DNA of 64,000 nt from an uncultured Saprospiraceae bacterium (GTDB taxonomy: Bacteria; Bacteroidota; Bacteroidia; Chitinophagales; Saprospiraceae). Below the pieces are notes generated by a model. That model did not search any database and had not been told where the DNA came from. It saw only the letters and a list, made by a program, of their open reading frames with translations. Where the stretch lies: contig CALLWB010000025.1 in NCBI GenBank assembly GCA_938016265.1, forward strand, positions 44,228 to 108,227, written 5' to 3'. Below, one piece after another: positions 26,427-35,864 of this stretch. Position 1 is the first letter of the stretch. Every line of letters starts with the position of its first letter. The position numbers and the translations under genes were made by a program.

Positions 26427-26906
26427 ATGAAAAAGTTAATTTTTATCTCCTTGATGATCGTAGGTTTTGGAGTCGTATTTAACGGTTGTGAGAAAGAGGA
26501 AGATCCTTGTTTGAATCCTTTTGATACGATTAGCGGACTTGCAGAAGCAAATTATGACTTTGGTTCTTGTATTTCTACAGTAGGACTACTAGATAATCAA
26601 TACATTATAAAAACTCAGGCCGAATTCGATGAGTTGGCCATTTTAAATAATAATACAGCAGGTTGTGAACAAGCAACTCCAACTCCTATAGATTTTTCAA
26701 CCTATACCTTGCTAGGTTTGTATGCAGACGGGGCTTGCGAAGTAATTTTTAACCGCAATTTGGAAAAAGACGACCAAAACAACGTCTATATCTACAAAGT
26801 TTCCAAAGTTGAATGTGGCGCGTGCGAACGACTCGAATACTCGATGAACTGGGTTCTAGTCCGTAAACTCCAAGAAGGATACACTGTTCAATTCGTTGTT
26901 GAGTAG
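26427..26906 (+). CDS. Small cysteine-rich lipoprotein
   Basis: A 159-residue protein beginning MKKLIFISLMIVGFGVVFNGC, with lipobox FNGC; an acidic EKEED stretch follows the lipidated cysteine, the type of signal used for surface export of Bacteroidota lipoproteins. The mature part contains about seven cysteines (CLNP, SCIST, GCEQ, ACEV, ECGACERL) and the segment IKTQAEFDELA, seen in several Bacteroidota lipoproteins. No enzymatic motif was found. Confidence 0.8.
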   Translation: MKKLIFISLMIVGFGVVFNGCEKEEDPCLNPFDTISGLAEANYDFGSCISTVGLLDNQYIIKTQAEFDELAILNNNTAGCEQATPTPIDFSTYTLLGLYADGACEVIFNRNLEKDDQNNVYIYKVSKVECGACERLEYSMNWVLVRKLQEGYTVQFVVE

Positions 26907-26947
26907 TGGTTCCTACTATTATTCCGTCCACCACCATTTGTCATTAA

Positions 26948-27421
26948 TTACTTGCAGTGACATTTGTAATGATTGTCCAGATCAATTACAGTAATCAATT
27001 TTACCACATTATCACATTCCGCTACAACGGCACGCACCATTTGACCATCCCGTGTTCTGGACTCCAATGAATACGTAGGGCAAGGTTTATCATTTGGATT
27101 ACTCTTGCGTTTATTGATTTTTCCGTTCTTGAGCACCTCATTTACTTCATAGGCGTCGATAAAACGACAACCCATCCTGCACTTTGCATGCTTAGTCAAG
27201 ACCATGTCTTTTCCACGATAATTTAAATCTCTTGCATTAAAGTCGCCACCTGCCGCTGGATCTGTTCGCCTTTGCTCCGTCCTTGTTGAATTATTCTTCT
27301 TATCAGTAAACGGATTTTCTATTCCCTCACCAAACAAAAGAGCTAGGACTGCTAAAACCGCTAGCACTATCGTCGTTGTGCTCAACTTGCCAGTAGGTAT
27401 CTTATTTGGATTAAAAGCCAT
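26948..27421 (-). CDS. DUF4258-domain protein with N-terminal membrane anchor
   Basis: Starting at the ATG at 27421 (MAFNPNKIPTGKLSTTTIVL), the product is about 157 residues. Residues about 12-32 form one hydrophobic span (TTTIVLAVLAVLALLFG), followed by a charged linker and a DUF4258 domain (about 75-150: LTKHAKCRMGCRFIDAYEV, then RTRDGQMVRAVVAEC and VVKLITVIDL). DUF4258 proteins are small, BrnT-like folds of mostly unknown role. The added cysteines (CRMGC, CPTY, CHCK at the end) suggest an exported, disulfide-bonded form. The longer frame to 27514 is not needed. Confidence 0.75.
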   Translation of the reverse strand: MAFNPNKIPTGKLSTTTIVLAVLAVLALLFGEGIENPFTDKKNNSTRTEQRRTDPAAGGDFNARDLNYRGKDMVLTKHAKCRMGCRFIDAYEVNEVLKNGKINKRKSNPNDKPCPTYSLESRTRDGQMVRAVVAECDNVVKLITVIDLDNHYKCHCK

Positions 27422-27640
27422 GTTCTGTATTTTTTTAGGCTGTAATTTAAGGATAAGCGGCGAGGTTAGCTGGATAATCGGTATAAAATTGCTGGAAACT
27501 AGGGTAATTCCCACTTATGCAGTCCCGTTTACCGCTTGCAATTTAAGGCCTGCCATTCATATACTTATTCTATATAATAGATTCAATTCCCCTCATATTG
27601 CCATCATAATTCAATTTGAAACTAATTAAAACTTAAAATT

Positions 27641-28600
27641 ATGAAACTTATGAGAAACTTACCTCTACTCAAAACGACCTTATTCTTAACGGCTATGGCT
27701 TTTCTGTTTAGCAGCTGCACACCAACCACTTATAGTCTAGTAGATACTATCGAGACCAACCGAAAATGCAAAGGCGATTGCATCAACGGTAAAGGGACCT
27801 CCTTTTTCGAGCACAAAGACACCAAAATCCTATACACTGGTAGCTGGAAGAATAGCAAAGAAAATGGAAATGGAACCATCTATTACTTCAACGGCAACAA
27901 AAAATATGAAGGAGCCTGGAAAGATGGATTTATGCATGGACAAGGCCAATTATTTGATGAAACGACAGGAAACCTGGTCTACAAAGGCCAATTTGTCAAC
28001 GGTCTAAAGGAAGGTGCTGGCACATTAATCGACGAGCAAGGCAATACTTACAGCGGACAATTCGCCAAAGATCATAAAGAAGGCAATGGCCAGTACACCT
28101 ACGCCGACGGAACCAATTTTGAAGGAATCTGGAGCCAAAATGTTCTGGTAGGAAAAAATACCCTTACGGTGAATGGCGCACCTGCAAACAACGGAAAAGT
28201 CGCCCCGCTTGAGTTTATCGAATCCCGCTGCCTTGTTCCTGGAGATTGCAAAAACGGCATTGGCACCTTCGTTTATGACGATGGACGAAAATACACTGGA
28301 CAATTCCAAGAAGCCAAAAGACACGGAAAGGGAATCTCCTACGATTCCAAAGGAAGAAAAGCATATGAAGGGAGCTGGGCCAACAACAAAAAACATGGAA
28401 GTGGTGTACTCTATTACCCAACAGGAGAAAAAATGTACGTCGGTACCTGGTTCGAAAACCGAAAACACGCGGAAGGAATCATCTACAGAAAAGACGGAAC
28501 CATCCACTCCAAAGAAAATTACAACCAAGGAGCAAGAACCGACCATCAGCTTGCACAGGACACCCTTTTCTATAAATGTGAATTAGGATCAATAAAATAA
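27641..28600 (+). CDS. MORN-repeat lipoprotein
   Basis: A 319-residue lipoprotein (N-terminal hydrophobic stretch, lipobox FSSC at about residue 26) followed by about nine MORN-type repeats with the pattern YxGxWxxxxxxGxGxxxY, for example YTGSWKNSKENGNGTIYY, YEGAWKDGFMHGQGQL, YKGQFVNGLKEGAGT and YEGSWANNKKHGSGVLYY. Between repeat blocks, CLVPGDCKNGIGTF mirrors the N-terminal CKGDCINGKGTSFF, so the array may be two related halves, each opening with a CxxDC pair. MORN repeats form beta sheets that bind lipids or act as scaffolds. Its role here is unknown. Confidence 0.85.
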   Translation: MKLMRNLPLLKTTLFLTAMAFLFSSCTPTTYSLVDTIETNRKCKGDCINGKGTSFFEHKDTKILYTGSWKNSKENGNGTIYYFNGNKKYEGAWKDGFMHGQGQLFDETTGNLVYKGQFVNGLKEGAGTLIDEQGNTYSGQFAKDHKEGNGQYTYADGTNFEGIWSQNVLVGKNTLTVNGAPANNGKVAPLEFIESRCLVPGDCKNGIGTFVYDDGRKYTGQFQEAKRHGKGISYDSKGRKAYEGSWANNKKHGSGVLYYPTGEKMYVGTWFENRKHAEGIIYRKDGTIHSKENYNQGARTDHQLAQDTLFYKCELGSIK

Positions 28601-28674
28601 AACGCAAAGAAAAAAACGATAATAAAACGGATCAAAAGTCCCTGTTTAATAAAGAATGTGTAGTAGTTGCGGTT

Positions 28675-28709
28675 AAAAGCTTCCAGGTATAAGACTTGGG
28701 GGCTTTTTT
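28675..28709 (+). terminator. Rho-independent terminator after the MORN gene
   Basis: AAAAGCTTCCAG pairs, with G-U pairs, to CTTGGGGGCTTTTTT, and a T run follows. It lies about 75 bp after the MORN gene stop and immediately before the bioB promoter. Confidence 0.65.
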
Positions 28710-28711
28710 AT

Positions 28712-28742
28712 TTTGTCTATCTCCGTAATTCGTTTATTTTTG
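28712..28742 (+). promoter_or_regulatory. Bacteroidota-type promoter upstream of bioB
   Basis: TTTG at 28712-28715, a 19-nt spacer, then TATTTTTG at 28735-28742, an excellent match to the Bacteroidota TTTG-N19-21-TAnnTTTG consensus. The expected transcription start is about 28748, giving a leader of about 135 nt before the bioB ATG. Confidence 0.6.
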
Positions 28743-28751
28743 TGGCGGAAT

Positions 28752-28776
28752 GGTATAAAGTATCAGGTATAAAGTA
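28752..28776 (+). repeat. Direct repeat GGTATAAAGTA x2 at the bioB transcription start
   Basis: Two identical 11-bp copies (28752-28762 and 28766-28776), separated by TCA, lie just downstream of the predicted bioB start site. This could be an operator, but similar GTATAAAGTATCA simple repeats are common in Bacteroidota spacers. Confidence 0.4.
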
Positions 28777-28884
28777 GAAAATATTCGAATTAATCAGATT
28801 TTGCAAAGCAAAATTAAAGAATTAGTCCTTCTACCGGTGTTCCGGCCCAGCTCTACCAACTACTTTCCACCAAAAAATAAAACT

Positions 28885-29889
28885 ATGAGCAAATTAAGAA
28901 ATGACTGGACCTTAGATGAGGTTTCCGAAATATACAATCGCCCTGTATTAGAGTTATTGTATCAAGCAGCTACTGTACACCGCGAAAACAACGACCCAAG
29001 TGAGGTGCAGGTGTGTACTTTGTTGTCTATTAAGACTGGAGGGTGCCCTGAAGATTGCTCGTATTGCCCACAAGCAGCAAGGTACCACACCGACGTGGAG
29101 GTGCATCGCCTGCTTGATGTCGACGAAGTGATGACCAAAGCCAGTATCGCCAACCAAAATGGCTCCACCCGCTTTTGCATGGGCGCAGCCTGGAGAAATG
29201 TAAGAGACAACCGAGATTTTGACAAAGTCATTGACATGGTCAAAGGCATCAACGAAATGGGGATGGAAGTTTGCTGTACGCTTGGTATGATCACCGGTTC
29301 TCAGGCGCAACGTCTTAAAGACGCGGGACTGTATGCCTACAACCATAACCTCGACACCTCTTCCGATTATTACGGTGAAATCATTACCACCAGAGAATAC
29401 AGCGATCGAATCGAAACCTTAGAACATGTCCGTAATGCTGGTCTTACCGTTTGCAGCGGTGGAATCATCGGAATGGGGGAAAAAGACGAGGATCGAATCG
29501 CGATGTTGCAAACGTTGAGTACCATGCCGAAACACCCAGAATCCGTTCCTGTTAATGCGTTGGTTCCTGTACCAGGGACTCCGCTGGCAGAACAACCACG
29601 GGTTTCTGTTTGGGAGATGGTCAGAATGATAGCGACTGCAAGAATCTTAATGCCAAAATCACAAGTGCGATTGTCCGCCGGCCGTCAGGAAATGCCCATA
29701 GTAGAACAGGCGATGTGTTTTATGGCAGGAGCTAGTTCTATATTTGCAGGAGAAAAACTATTGACGACTCCAAATCCAGATATTGACCAAGATAAAATGA
29801 TGTTCGATTTATTAGGACTCAAGCCAAGGGTCGCATTCAAAAATGGTCAGCCCACTCAACAAGTGAAGGCGGAGGTCCAAAAAACCTGA
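28885..29889 (+). CDS. bioB: Biotin synthase
   Basis: A radical SAM enzyme that inserts sulfur into dethiobiotin, the last step of biotin synthesis. The [4Fe-4S]/SAM motif [16 protein letters not shown] (CxxxCxxC) is near residue 52. Further family segments are [47 protein letters not shown] and [10 protein letters not shown], the last containing the arginine ligand of the second [2Fe-2S] cluster. The ATG at 28885 ([20 protein letters not shown]) is the standard start; an upstream in-frame TTG at 28801 would add an unconserved extension. bioF lies at 5308-6441; other bio genes are not in the window. Confidence 0.95.
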   Translation: MSKLRNDWTLDEVSEIYNRPVLELLYQAATVHRENNDPSEVQVCTLLSIKTGGCPEDCSYCPQAARYHTDVEVHRLLDVDEVMTKASIANQNGSTRFCMGAAWRNVRDNRDFDKVIDMVKGINEMGMEVCCTLGMITGSQAQRLKDAGLYAYNHNLDTSSDYYGEIITTREYSDRIETLEHVRNAGLTVCSGGIIGMGEKDEDRIAMLQTLSTMPKHPESVPVNALVPVPGTPLAEQPRVSVWEMVRMIATARILMPKSQVRLSAGRQEMPIVEQAMCFMAGASSIFAGEKLLTTPNPDIDQDKMMFDLLGLKPRVAFKNGQPTQQVKAEVQKT

Positions 29890-29993
29890 GGATGAACTAC
29901 TAGGATTTGATTTCTTTTCTGCGGCTTTTTTACCGACTAAAATATGACTTTGACCCCAACTAGTCTTTCATTAACAGCACCTAGTCTTTTCTT

Positions 29994-31211
29994 ATGCTCA
30001 AATATTTAAAAAAGGCGAGCTTACTGGACCAGGTGACTATTATAATTAGCATCACTCTATTGGTTCAGCTACTTATTACCAATAAGTTGTGGATGACTTT
30101 GGGGCGATCGTTTCCTGCGGTTCCAGTTACTCAAAAATTTCCGTTTGATATTCCACTTTGGTTGGATCAGGGATTCTTTTTTCTGGGAATTTTCCTTTTG
30201 TTTTTGCTCATTTTTATGCGGCGCCGTCGATTTTTGCTCAATTTGTTTTTTGTTTGGGCAGGGTTGATGGTTTTGATGGATGTCAATCGGCTGCAACCCT
30301 GGTATTATCAGTTTATGCTGATGATTTGGGTAGCGGGATTTGCTTCCAAGCAGAAAGAAGGACAGTCCTCTATTTTAGCCACCCTTCGATTTATTATCAT
30401 CGCCACTTATATTTGGAGCGGGATCAATAAGCTCAATATTCATTTTGGGGAGACCAATTTTCCCTGGATTATGGACAGTATTGATTTGTTTAGTTTTCTT
30501 GGGGAATACTCCTTTATTGGATATGGTTTGGGGGTGTTTGAGATTTTGCTGGGTATTAGTTTTTTGATGCCTCGTTTTTGGCATATTTCTGTACCAGCAG
30601 GCATCTTGTTTCACCTGCTCATTTTTCTCTTTTTAGGTCCCTTAGGGCACAACTGGAATCCAGTCATCTGGCCTTGGAATTTTGGGATGATATTTTTGTT
30701 ATGGATAATTTTCCCCACTCGTTTTGTAGTGGTGCCCGACGTAGCTGATCAGACGAGTTCGGTCCGACGGTTTATGCCTTTTTATGCAATTTTATTGCTG
30801 CTTGGATTACTCCCTATTCTTAGCTTTTTCAATCTTTGGGATAACCCATTATCGATGACAATGTATTCAGGACTGAACACAGAAGCAATGATGTATTACC
30901 AAGAGGAAGAAAAAGGTTGTTTCCCAACCCTGGAAAATACAGAAATCACTAAACGTGGAACCAAGGAGTACCTATCGCTTGACGACTGGGCCATGGAGGA
31001 GATGCGTGTTCCCTTTTATTCCAAAAAGAACATTTACAAAAAACTAGGCAGGCAACTCTGCACTTGCATCACGGACAAAGAAAATGCTGGGATCACCATG
31101 CTTTCACCCGCTGGCCGCTGGGACAAAAACACCATCGTTGAAGAACTCAATTGCTTAGAACTGGTTAAGTTTAAGGAGGAATTTCCGAAAGGGTTTAAGT
31201 TTACTGAATAG
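29994..31211 (+). CDS. Multi-pass membrane protein, HTTM/DoxX-like
   Basis: A 405-residue integral membrane protein with roughly eight helices in residues 10-285, followed by a soluble C-terminal region of about 115 residues. Segments such as TYIWSGINKLNIHFGETNFPWI and PAGILFHLLIFLFLGPLGHNWNPV, with in-membrane tryptophan, asparagine and histidine, resemble HTTM (vitamin-K carboxylase-like) or DoxX-type proteins of Bacteroidota. The C-terminal soluble part has three cysteines in a CxC...C arrangement. Function is not recognised. It begins about 105 bp after bioB. Confidence 0.65.
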   Translation: MLKYLKKASLLDQVTIIISITLLVQLLITNKLWMTLGRSFPAVPVTQKFPFDIPLWLDQGFFFLGIFLLFLLIFMRRRRFLLNLFFVWAGLMVLMDVNRLQPWYYQFMLMIWVAGFASKQKEGQSSILATLRFIIIATYIWSGINKLNIHFGETNFPWIMDSIDLFSFLGEYSFIGYGLGVFEILLGISFLMPRFWHISVPAGILFHLLIFLFLGPLGHNWNPVIWPWNFGMIFLLWIIFPTRFVVVPDVADQTSSVRRFMPFYAILLLLGLLPILSFFNLWDNPLSMTMYSGLNTEAMMYYQEEEKGCFPTLENTEITKRGTKEYLSLDDWAMEEMRVPFYSKKNIYKKLGRQLCTCITDKENAGITMLSPAGRWDKNTIVEELNCLELVKFKEEFPKGFKFTE

Positions 31212-31408
31212 AGAGAGGGCGAGATGGACTCATTTTGCTGGCGCAAAACGTTGGATAGCGTGTAGAAGGACAAATGCACTTGGACTATTTGTCACGTCCC
31301 TATTTCAATAACTAATCTATAACTAGGTTGTGGAATGCAATAGTCTTCTAGCAGTTTTGAACTTGCAAAACATTCCCTCCTCAATACCTTCTACTTTCTA
31401 CAAAAAAA

Positions 31409-32002
31409 TTATCTACGCTTCCCACGCTTTGCAGAACGCATCATTTGCTGATGTCTAGGATTCATTCCACCCTTAGGAATGCGTTTGAGTTCGGTCTCTA
31501 CCTGCTTGATAGCCGCAAGTACTTGAGGGTCGGAAACATTAAGGTTTTTGGCTTCGCGAATTTGGTTTCTTGCTTGTTGCATTTTATTTTTTGAAGCCGC
31601 AATTTGAGCCAAAAATAAATAGATTTGAGCCGTGAAATCATCAGATGGCATGCCCGTTTCAAGCGCTTTGTTCATGTGCATTTCTGCATTGTCAAAGTTT
31701 TTTCTTTGGACTTCAATTGCTCCATGGATGAAGTAGTAAGTACCTCTGTTCATCTTTAGCAGCCATTCTGGTTTGTAGGTTTGTTTTAGGCGCGCCTCGG
31801 ACTCATCCAATCTGCCTTCTTGCATCAACTGTGCAGCAGAGGGAATCGTTCCAAACAAAAAATAACCAACCAATAAGATAATTCCTGGAATCAATAACAT
31901 CCATGACCAAGCTAGCCCATAAGGCAGAAAGGAAACAAGAATGCCACCAATAATTCCAACAGCAATTAGTATAAAACGAAGACGGATAGGTATTATGAAC
32001 AT
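31409..32002 (-). CDS. Membrane-anchored TPR-like protein
   Basis: A 197-residue protein with two N-terminal membrane helices (about residues 8-27 and 32-51), then a helical region with about three TPR-like hairpins (RLDESEARLKQTY, FDNAEMHMNKALETG, AQIYLFLAQIAASKNKMQQA) and a strongly basic tail (MMRSAKRGKRR). TPR domains mediate protein-protein contacts; the arrangement suggests a cytoplasmic scaffold at the inner membrane. Specific partners are unknown. Confidence 0.7.
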   Translation of the reverse strand: MFIIPIRLRFILIAVGIIGGILVSFLPYGLAWSWMLLIPGIILLVGYFLFGTIPSAAQLMQEGRLDESEARLKQTYKPEWLLKMNRGTYYFIHGAIEVQRKNFDNAEMHMNKALETGMPSDDFTAQIYLFLAQIAASKNKMQQARNQIREAKNLNVSDPQVLAAIKQVETELKRIPKGGMNPRHQQMMRSAKRGKRR

Positions 32003-32135
32003 GTACGTTGAATTTTGTGCAAATTTCCTCTTTTTATTTTGATTAATGAAGTTTTACTCCCGGTATTTTCGTAGACAGGGAAGAATTGCCCCCATCACTA
32101 CCAATAACCATCATACCAATCAACAATTAACCAGC

Positions 32136-35100
32136 CTAAAAAGTTGCACGAATACTCGCACGTCCAACATGAATAATCCTCGCTTCCCCGGTTTTCCGTC
32201 CATCATACCCTAGGCTCAACAAAACATTGGTAGATATTCGGCGATCAAAATTAAGGTTCCAGATATAATTTTTTCCATTTTGAAGGCCTTCTAAAATGGC
32301 ATAAGAGATCGTAGTATTTTCTGGCCCCGTATAAGCGACATCGGCAAAGGAAAGAGAGAAGCGAATCTCGGTTTTGGAAATCTTATTGTAAGTAAGCTCC
32401 AGGCTAACATCGTGTTTGATGGCCTGCTCGATACTTAATTTATTTTTGCTGCTTTGGAACTCGTAAGTCACCTTCGCTCGAAAGTTTTTCTTGGGTTGCC
32501 AAGTGATGGAAGGCTCGGTTTTGTAATACCTTATTTGGTAATCACGGTCAGGGAAAAACTCAGAGTCATTCTGTTTTTTTCCTTGCGCAATAGCTAGATT
32601 GGTTGCAACTGATTTGGAGATGTTCCACCTCAGTTTTCCACTCTGTTCCGCCTTTTTTCGATTTTCACTTCCAGTAGTCAAAACAGTGCGCACCCAGTTG
32701 TCAGACATCCCTATTTCGAAGCCAAACTTTGGATGTACCCGGTTGTAATACAAGGTGTTTCTAATGTTAGAGTTGATAGACACCAAGGTGGTGTCTTCTA
32801 CATTTAGCTGGAAGGGATTCCAGGGTAAAATATCATCAGATTCCAATGTTTTTCTATTGATCCGAAGGACCGATTGGGTAGCAAAACGGCTGATAATTTG
32901 CTTGATTGACCCTTTCTTCTCACTTCGCCAAATCTTAGACGGATTAATACCAAAACTTTCACTAAACAAGACGTTGTCCGTCCGAATAAAGTCATTTGTA
33001 AAGGTGGTAAACCGGATATAATTGGCTTCATCCTGAAAATTGGCCGTTTCAAACTCATCCTGCTGAGGAACACCGTCCTCGTTTCGGTCAATCCAAGTGT
33101 GTGTGCCTTGACCAGCAGGCGCTTCAATATAGCTGTATTCAAGGCGTTGTTGTTGACCAGAGCCTAGTTCGTAAATGGTGTTAGAGCGAATCAGTCCGTT
33201 TTTAATATTCAACTGGTACTCCAATCGTCCAAGATAAGTTTGCTGAGCAAGCTGAGCAGTTAAAACGCTATCCTCTATGGCCAGATTTCGATACGTAAGA
33301 TTCCAGTTCAACCGAGAGCTGACCGATTTAGCCCAGGTACCGGTAAAGTTTACCTCATCAGCGATGGTTGCCAAACCAAAGTCTGCGGTTTTAGGTAAGT
33401 AGTCATATCTGCGGGTGTAGCTGGCTCCAAGATTTAGCTGTTCAGATTCGTGGGTGTTGATATAGGCTTTGACAAGATCGTAGTAAAAACTGGTAGTTTG
33501 TAGAGAGTCTGTTCCGGGAAGATATCGCGAGTTTTGCTCGCGTTCTCCGTACACGCCCAATTTCAGATTGTTCGCTTTTTTGAAGGTTTTGGAGACATCA
33601 AATTTTGGGCGGAAAAAACGACTTTCTTCCTGTGTTGCCTTTACATCTAGATAGCTCCCTGTGAGCAATACGTCAAATCCTTTGTGAGTAAATCGGGAAG
33701 TAGCGCTGTGCTTAAATCCAGTATAATTGGCCTCCCTGATCAAGGTGCCGAACTCGTAGTTGAAGTTTACTAGCCCGATTTTTCCAATGCTAAATCCAGC
33801 CCTGGCCAAGTGTTCTTGTGCTTTTATGCTATTGTCAGTGTTCCAGTCTCTGGTAAATTCTACTCTGCGATAGGGTTGGATGAACTCAAATTCTTTCTGG
33901 ACAAACTCATAGTCCGCCGTTAGTCCGATAAATGACTTTAAAGTCCCGTTTTTATTAAGCTGAACCTTGTTTTTGTAGCCTGTTTTTACAGCTGCACCAA
34001 GGTTATCATCATCATTCACATCCGAAAATGAATTTTTATCATAATTGCTTAGTCCAACCTCTGCCATGATACTAGAGCTTTTAGAAATATCATAGGAAGC
34101 TCCTAGAGTGTAGAGTTGTTTCCGTTCTGGAGAAGACAATCGAATGGCGGGCGCAAACGCTCCTTGTAGGTTGCCGTTTGCGTCAGGTTCTACCCATTGG
34201 TAAATTCGTCCATTTGCACCAGATAATACGGGATTATAAAAGCCCATTCCAACACCGACTTGAGTGAAACTCAATACATATTTTGCACTATCAGGGGCAG
34301 TAGAATACACAAAGACAGAGTCATAGGTGATTCCGTTTACTATCCGTTCCTCCAACTTGTACATAATTCGATTAGGGTCGAATTGATCCAATGAATCTAC
34401 TGAAGAAAAGAGGGTAGTGGAGACTTGATCCCCAGCAGCCTGAAAGCTTTGTTTTTGTTGAGCAGTTAGCTCTCTGCCAGACGTTTGATTTTTGCCGTCC
34501 TGCTCAGAATATTGGTTGAAGTAGACATTAAACTTATCAAGTTTATACTCCAGATTTACGCCGTAAAGTGTACGTAGATAAGAGTCTACGGTATATCCAA
34601 ACTCAACCGTAATCCGCTTGTCTTTTGTGATCAATGTATTTGCTGTGAATGTGACTTCTCCGAGGTTGTAGTCGATAATATAGTCGTCTTCAGATCCCCT
34701 TGTTAACAACTGCCCGTCAATGAATACCTTTTCGGTTCCAGCAAGGACAATAATAAAACGTTCTCCTGCATTACCGCTAAGCTTGTATGGTCCTTGGTTG
34801 CCTTCTAGTCCGATGATGGTATTTCTAGCAAACTGTCCTCTGGCGACGGCTGCGCTGAGTCGTGTGCCGAGGATTCCAGGCCCTGCTTTCGCTTCGGTAT
34901 TGAAAGACGCTCCTTGGAGCCGTTTGAAGTAATTCATGAAATATCCGGTGGGTCTGGATAGCTGGTAGTCTCCTGCGATTAAGGTCGATTTTCTTCTTTT
35001 TAGCTGGATGAAAATCTGGTCAAACTCCTGCAGTTGTTGTGTATTTCCTTCTGGTTGCAGAGGGATATTGTTGTCAGAAATAGCAGCAAGTATTTCTATC

Positions 35101-35663
35101 TCATCTCCTATATCCCCTGAGAGTTGTAGGTTGAAGTCTGAATTCAGGACCAAATCCTGATTATTCCCAAAAGAAATCCCTCTTGCAAAGCTGCCTGTGT
35201 AGTCTAACCCATTGTAGGTAAACATACCAGCGTTTGGGGAGTTAGGGTTGTATTTGTATGGGATAACATCCGAAAAATCCTCGACACCGATCCACGAAGT
35301 ATCCTTCCGTAATTTTGGTGCACTGAAGGCATAGGGGAATGAGCGATAGGTTATTTCTATGCCTTTCGGCGAATTAGGTTGTTTTTTCCAGACGAGCAGA
35401 TTGTCAAGAAGCTCGTAGTCTGCCGAAGAAATTAAGGTTCCTGTATTACGATTTTTGATGGCAATGGTGCCTGGTATTACTGTTAAACTATCCAGCTTAA
35501 GTGTGTCTGGAATGACGGTGAACGTTTTGATTTTTAAATTGGAAAGCGAAGCATTTTGTGGGATGCTATCCAGCAGCTGGGCATCCAAAGAGGAGGTGTT
35601 TATCGCTGCAAAAAACAGGATAACAAAAAGTGGATATAAGTTGTACCTCCTAGGTAGTCTCAT
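32136..35663 (-). CDS. Large outer-membrane protein with SprA-like N-terminal region
   Basis: A 1175-residue exported protein (signal peptide ending SSLDAQ). The N-terminal third has the segments GSFARGISFGNNQDLVLNS, ISDNNIPLQPEGNTQQLQEF, FIQLKRRKSTLIAGDYQL and GYFMNYFKRLQGASF, which resemble the barrel-entry region of SprA, the translocon of the type IX secretion system. The rest is dominated by alternating amphipathic strands with aromatic ends, as in large outer-membrane beta-barrels, ending in RASIRATF with a terminal phenylalanine. It is about half the size of SprA, so it is better called a SprA-related outer-membrane protein. It may be an unassigned translocon or a surface-assembly protein. 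It is divergent from the 35865 gene. Confidence 0.65.
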   Translation of the reverse strand: MRLPRRYNLYPLFVILFFAAINTSSLDAQLLDSIPQNASLSNLKIKTFTVIPDTLKLDSLTVIPGTIAIKNRNTGTLISSADYELLDNLLVWKKQPNSPKGIEITYRSFPYAFSAPKLRKDTSWIGVEDFSDVIPYKYNPNSPNAGMFTYNGLDYTGSFARGISFGNNQDLVLNSDFNLQLSGDIGDEIEILAAISDNNIPLQPEGNTQQLQEFDQIFIQLKRRKSTLIAGDYQLSRPTGYFMNYFKRLQGASFNTEAKAGPGILGTRLSAAVARGQFARNTIIGLEGNQGPYKLSGNAGERFIIVLAGTEKVFIDGQLLTRGSEDDYIIDYNLGEVTFTANTLITKDKRITVEFGYTVDSYLRTLYGVNLEYKLDKFNVYFNQYSEQDGKNQTSGRELTAQQKQSFQAAGDQVSTTLFSSVDSLDQFDPNRIMYKLEERIVNGITYDSVFVYSTAPDSAKYVLSFTQVGVGMGFYNPVLSGANGRIYQWVEPDANGNLQGAFAPAIRLSSPERKQLYTLGASYDISKSSSIMAEVGLSNYDKNSFSDVNDDDNLGAAVKTGYKNKVQLNKNGTLKSFIGLTADYEFVQKEFEFIQPYRRVEFTRDWNTDNSIKAQEHLARAGFSIGKIGLVNFNYEFGTLIREANYTGFKHSATSRFTHKGFDVLLTGSYLDVKATQEESRFFRPKFDVSKTFKKANNLKLGVYGEREQNSRYLPGTDSLQTTSFYYDLVKAYINTHESEQLNLGASYTRRYDYLPKTADFGLATIADEVNFTGTWAKSVSSRLNWNLTYRNLAIEDSVLTAQLAQQTYLGRLEYQLNIKNGLIRSNTIYELGSGQQQRLEYSYIEAPAGQGTHTWIDRNEDGVPQQDEFETANFQDEANYIRFTTFTNDFIRTDNVLFSESFGINPSKIWRSEKKGSIKQIISRFATQSVLRINRKTLESDDILPWNPFQLNVEDTTLVSINSNIRNTLYYNRVHPKFGFEIGMSDNWVRTVLTTGSENRKKAEQSGKLRWNISKSVATNLAIAQGKKQNDSEFFPDRDYQIRYYKTEPSITWQPKKNFRAKVTYEFQSSKNKLSIEQAIKHDVSLELTYNKISKTEIRFSLSFADVAYTGPENTTISYAILEGLQNGKNYIWNLNFDRRISTNVLLSLGYDGRKTGEARIIHVGRASIRATF

Positions 35664-35707
35664 TTGATATTAAAACATTCATTAAGAAACTCATCGCTTT
35701 CTCTACA

Positions 35708-35727
35708 GGTTAATCAATAGATTAACC
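35708..35727. promoter_or_regulatory. Inverted repeat GGTTAATC-aata-GATTAACC
   Basis: Perfect 8-bp arms with a 4-nt spacer, followed directly by a near-palindromic CACAAATTTTGTG. Both sit in the 200-bp divergent gap between the large outer-membrane protein gene and the small secreted gene at 35865, about 45 bp upstream of the former. A candidate operator for a dimeric regulator. Confidence 0.35.
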
Positions 35728-35864
35728 ACAAATTTTGTGCTTTATTATTGAAAAGTATAAAAAATAAGAGAATTAGTCTTCATTCCGATAAAATTGAAAT
35801 TGGCTACGCGACAAAATATTGGCTTGAAACTTGCCTATAGCTTACTAAATAATCAATCGCACCT

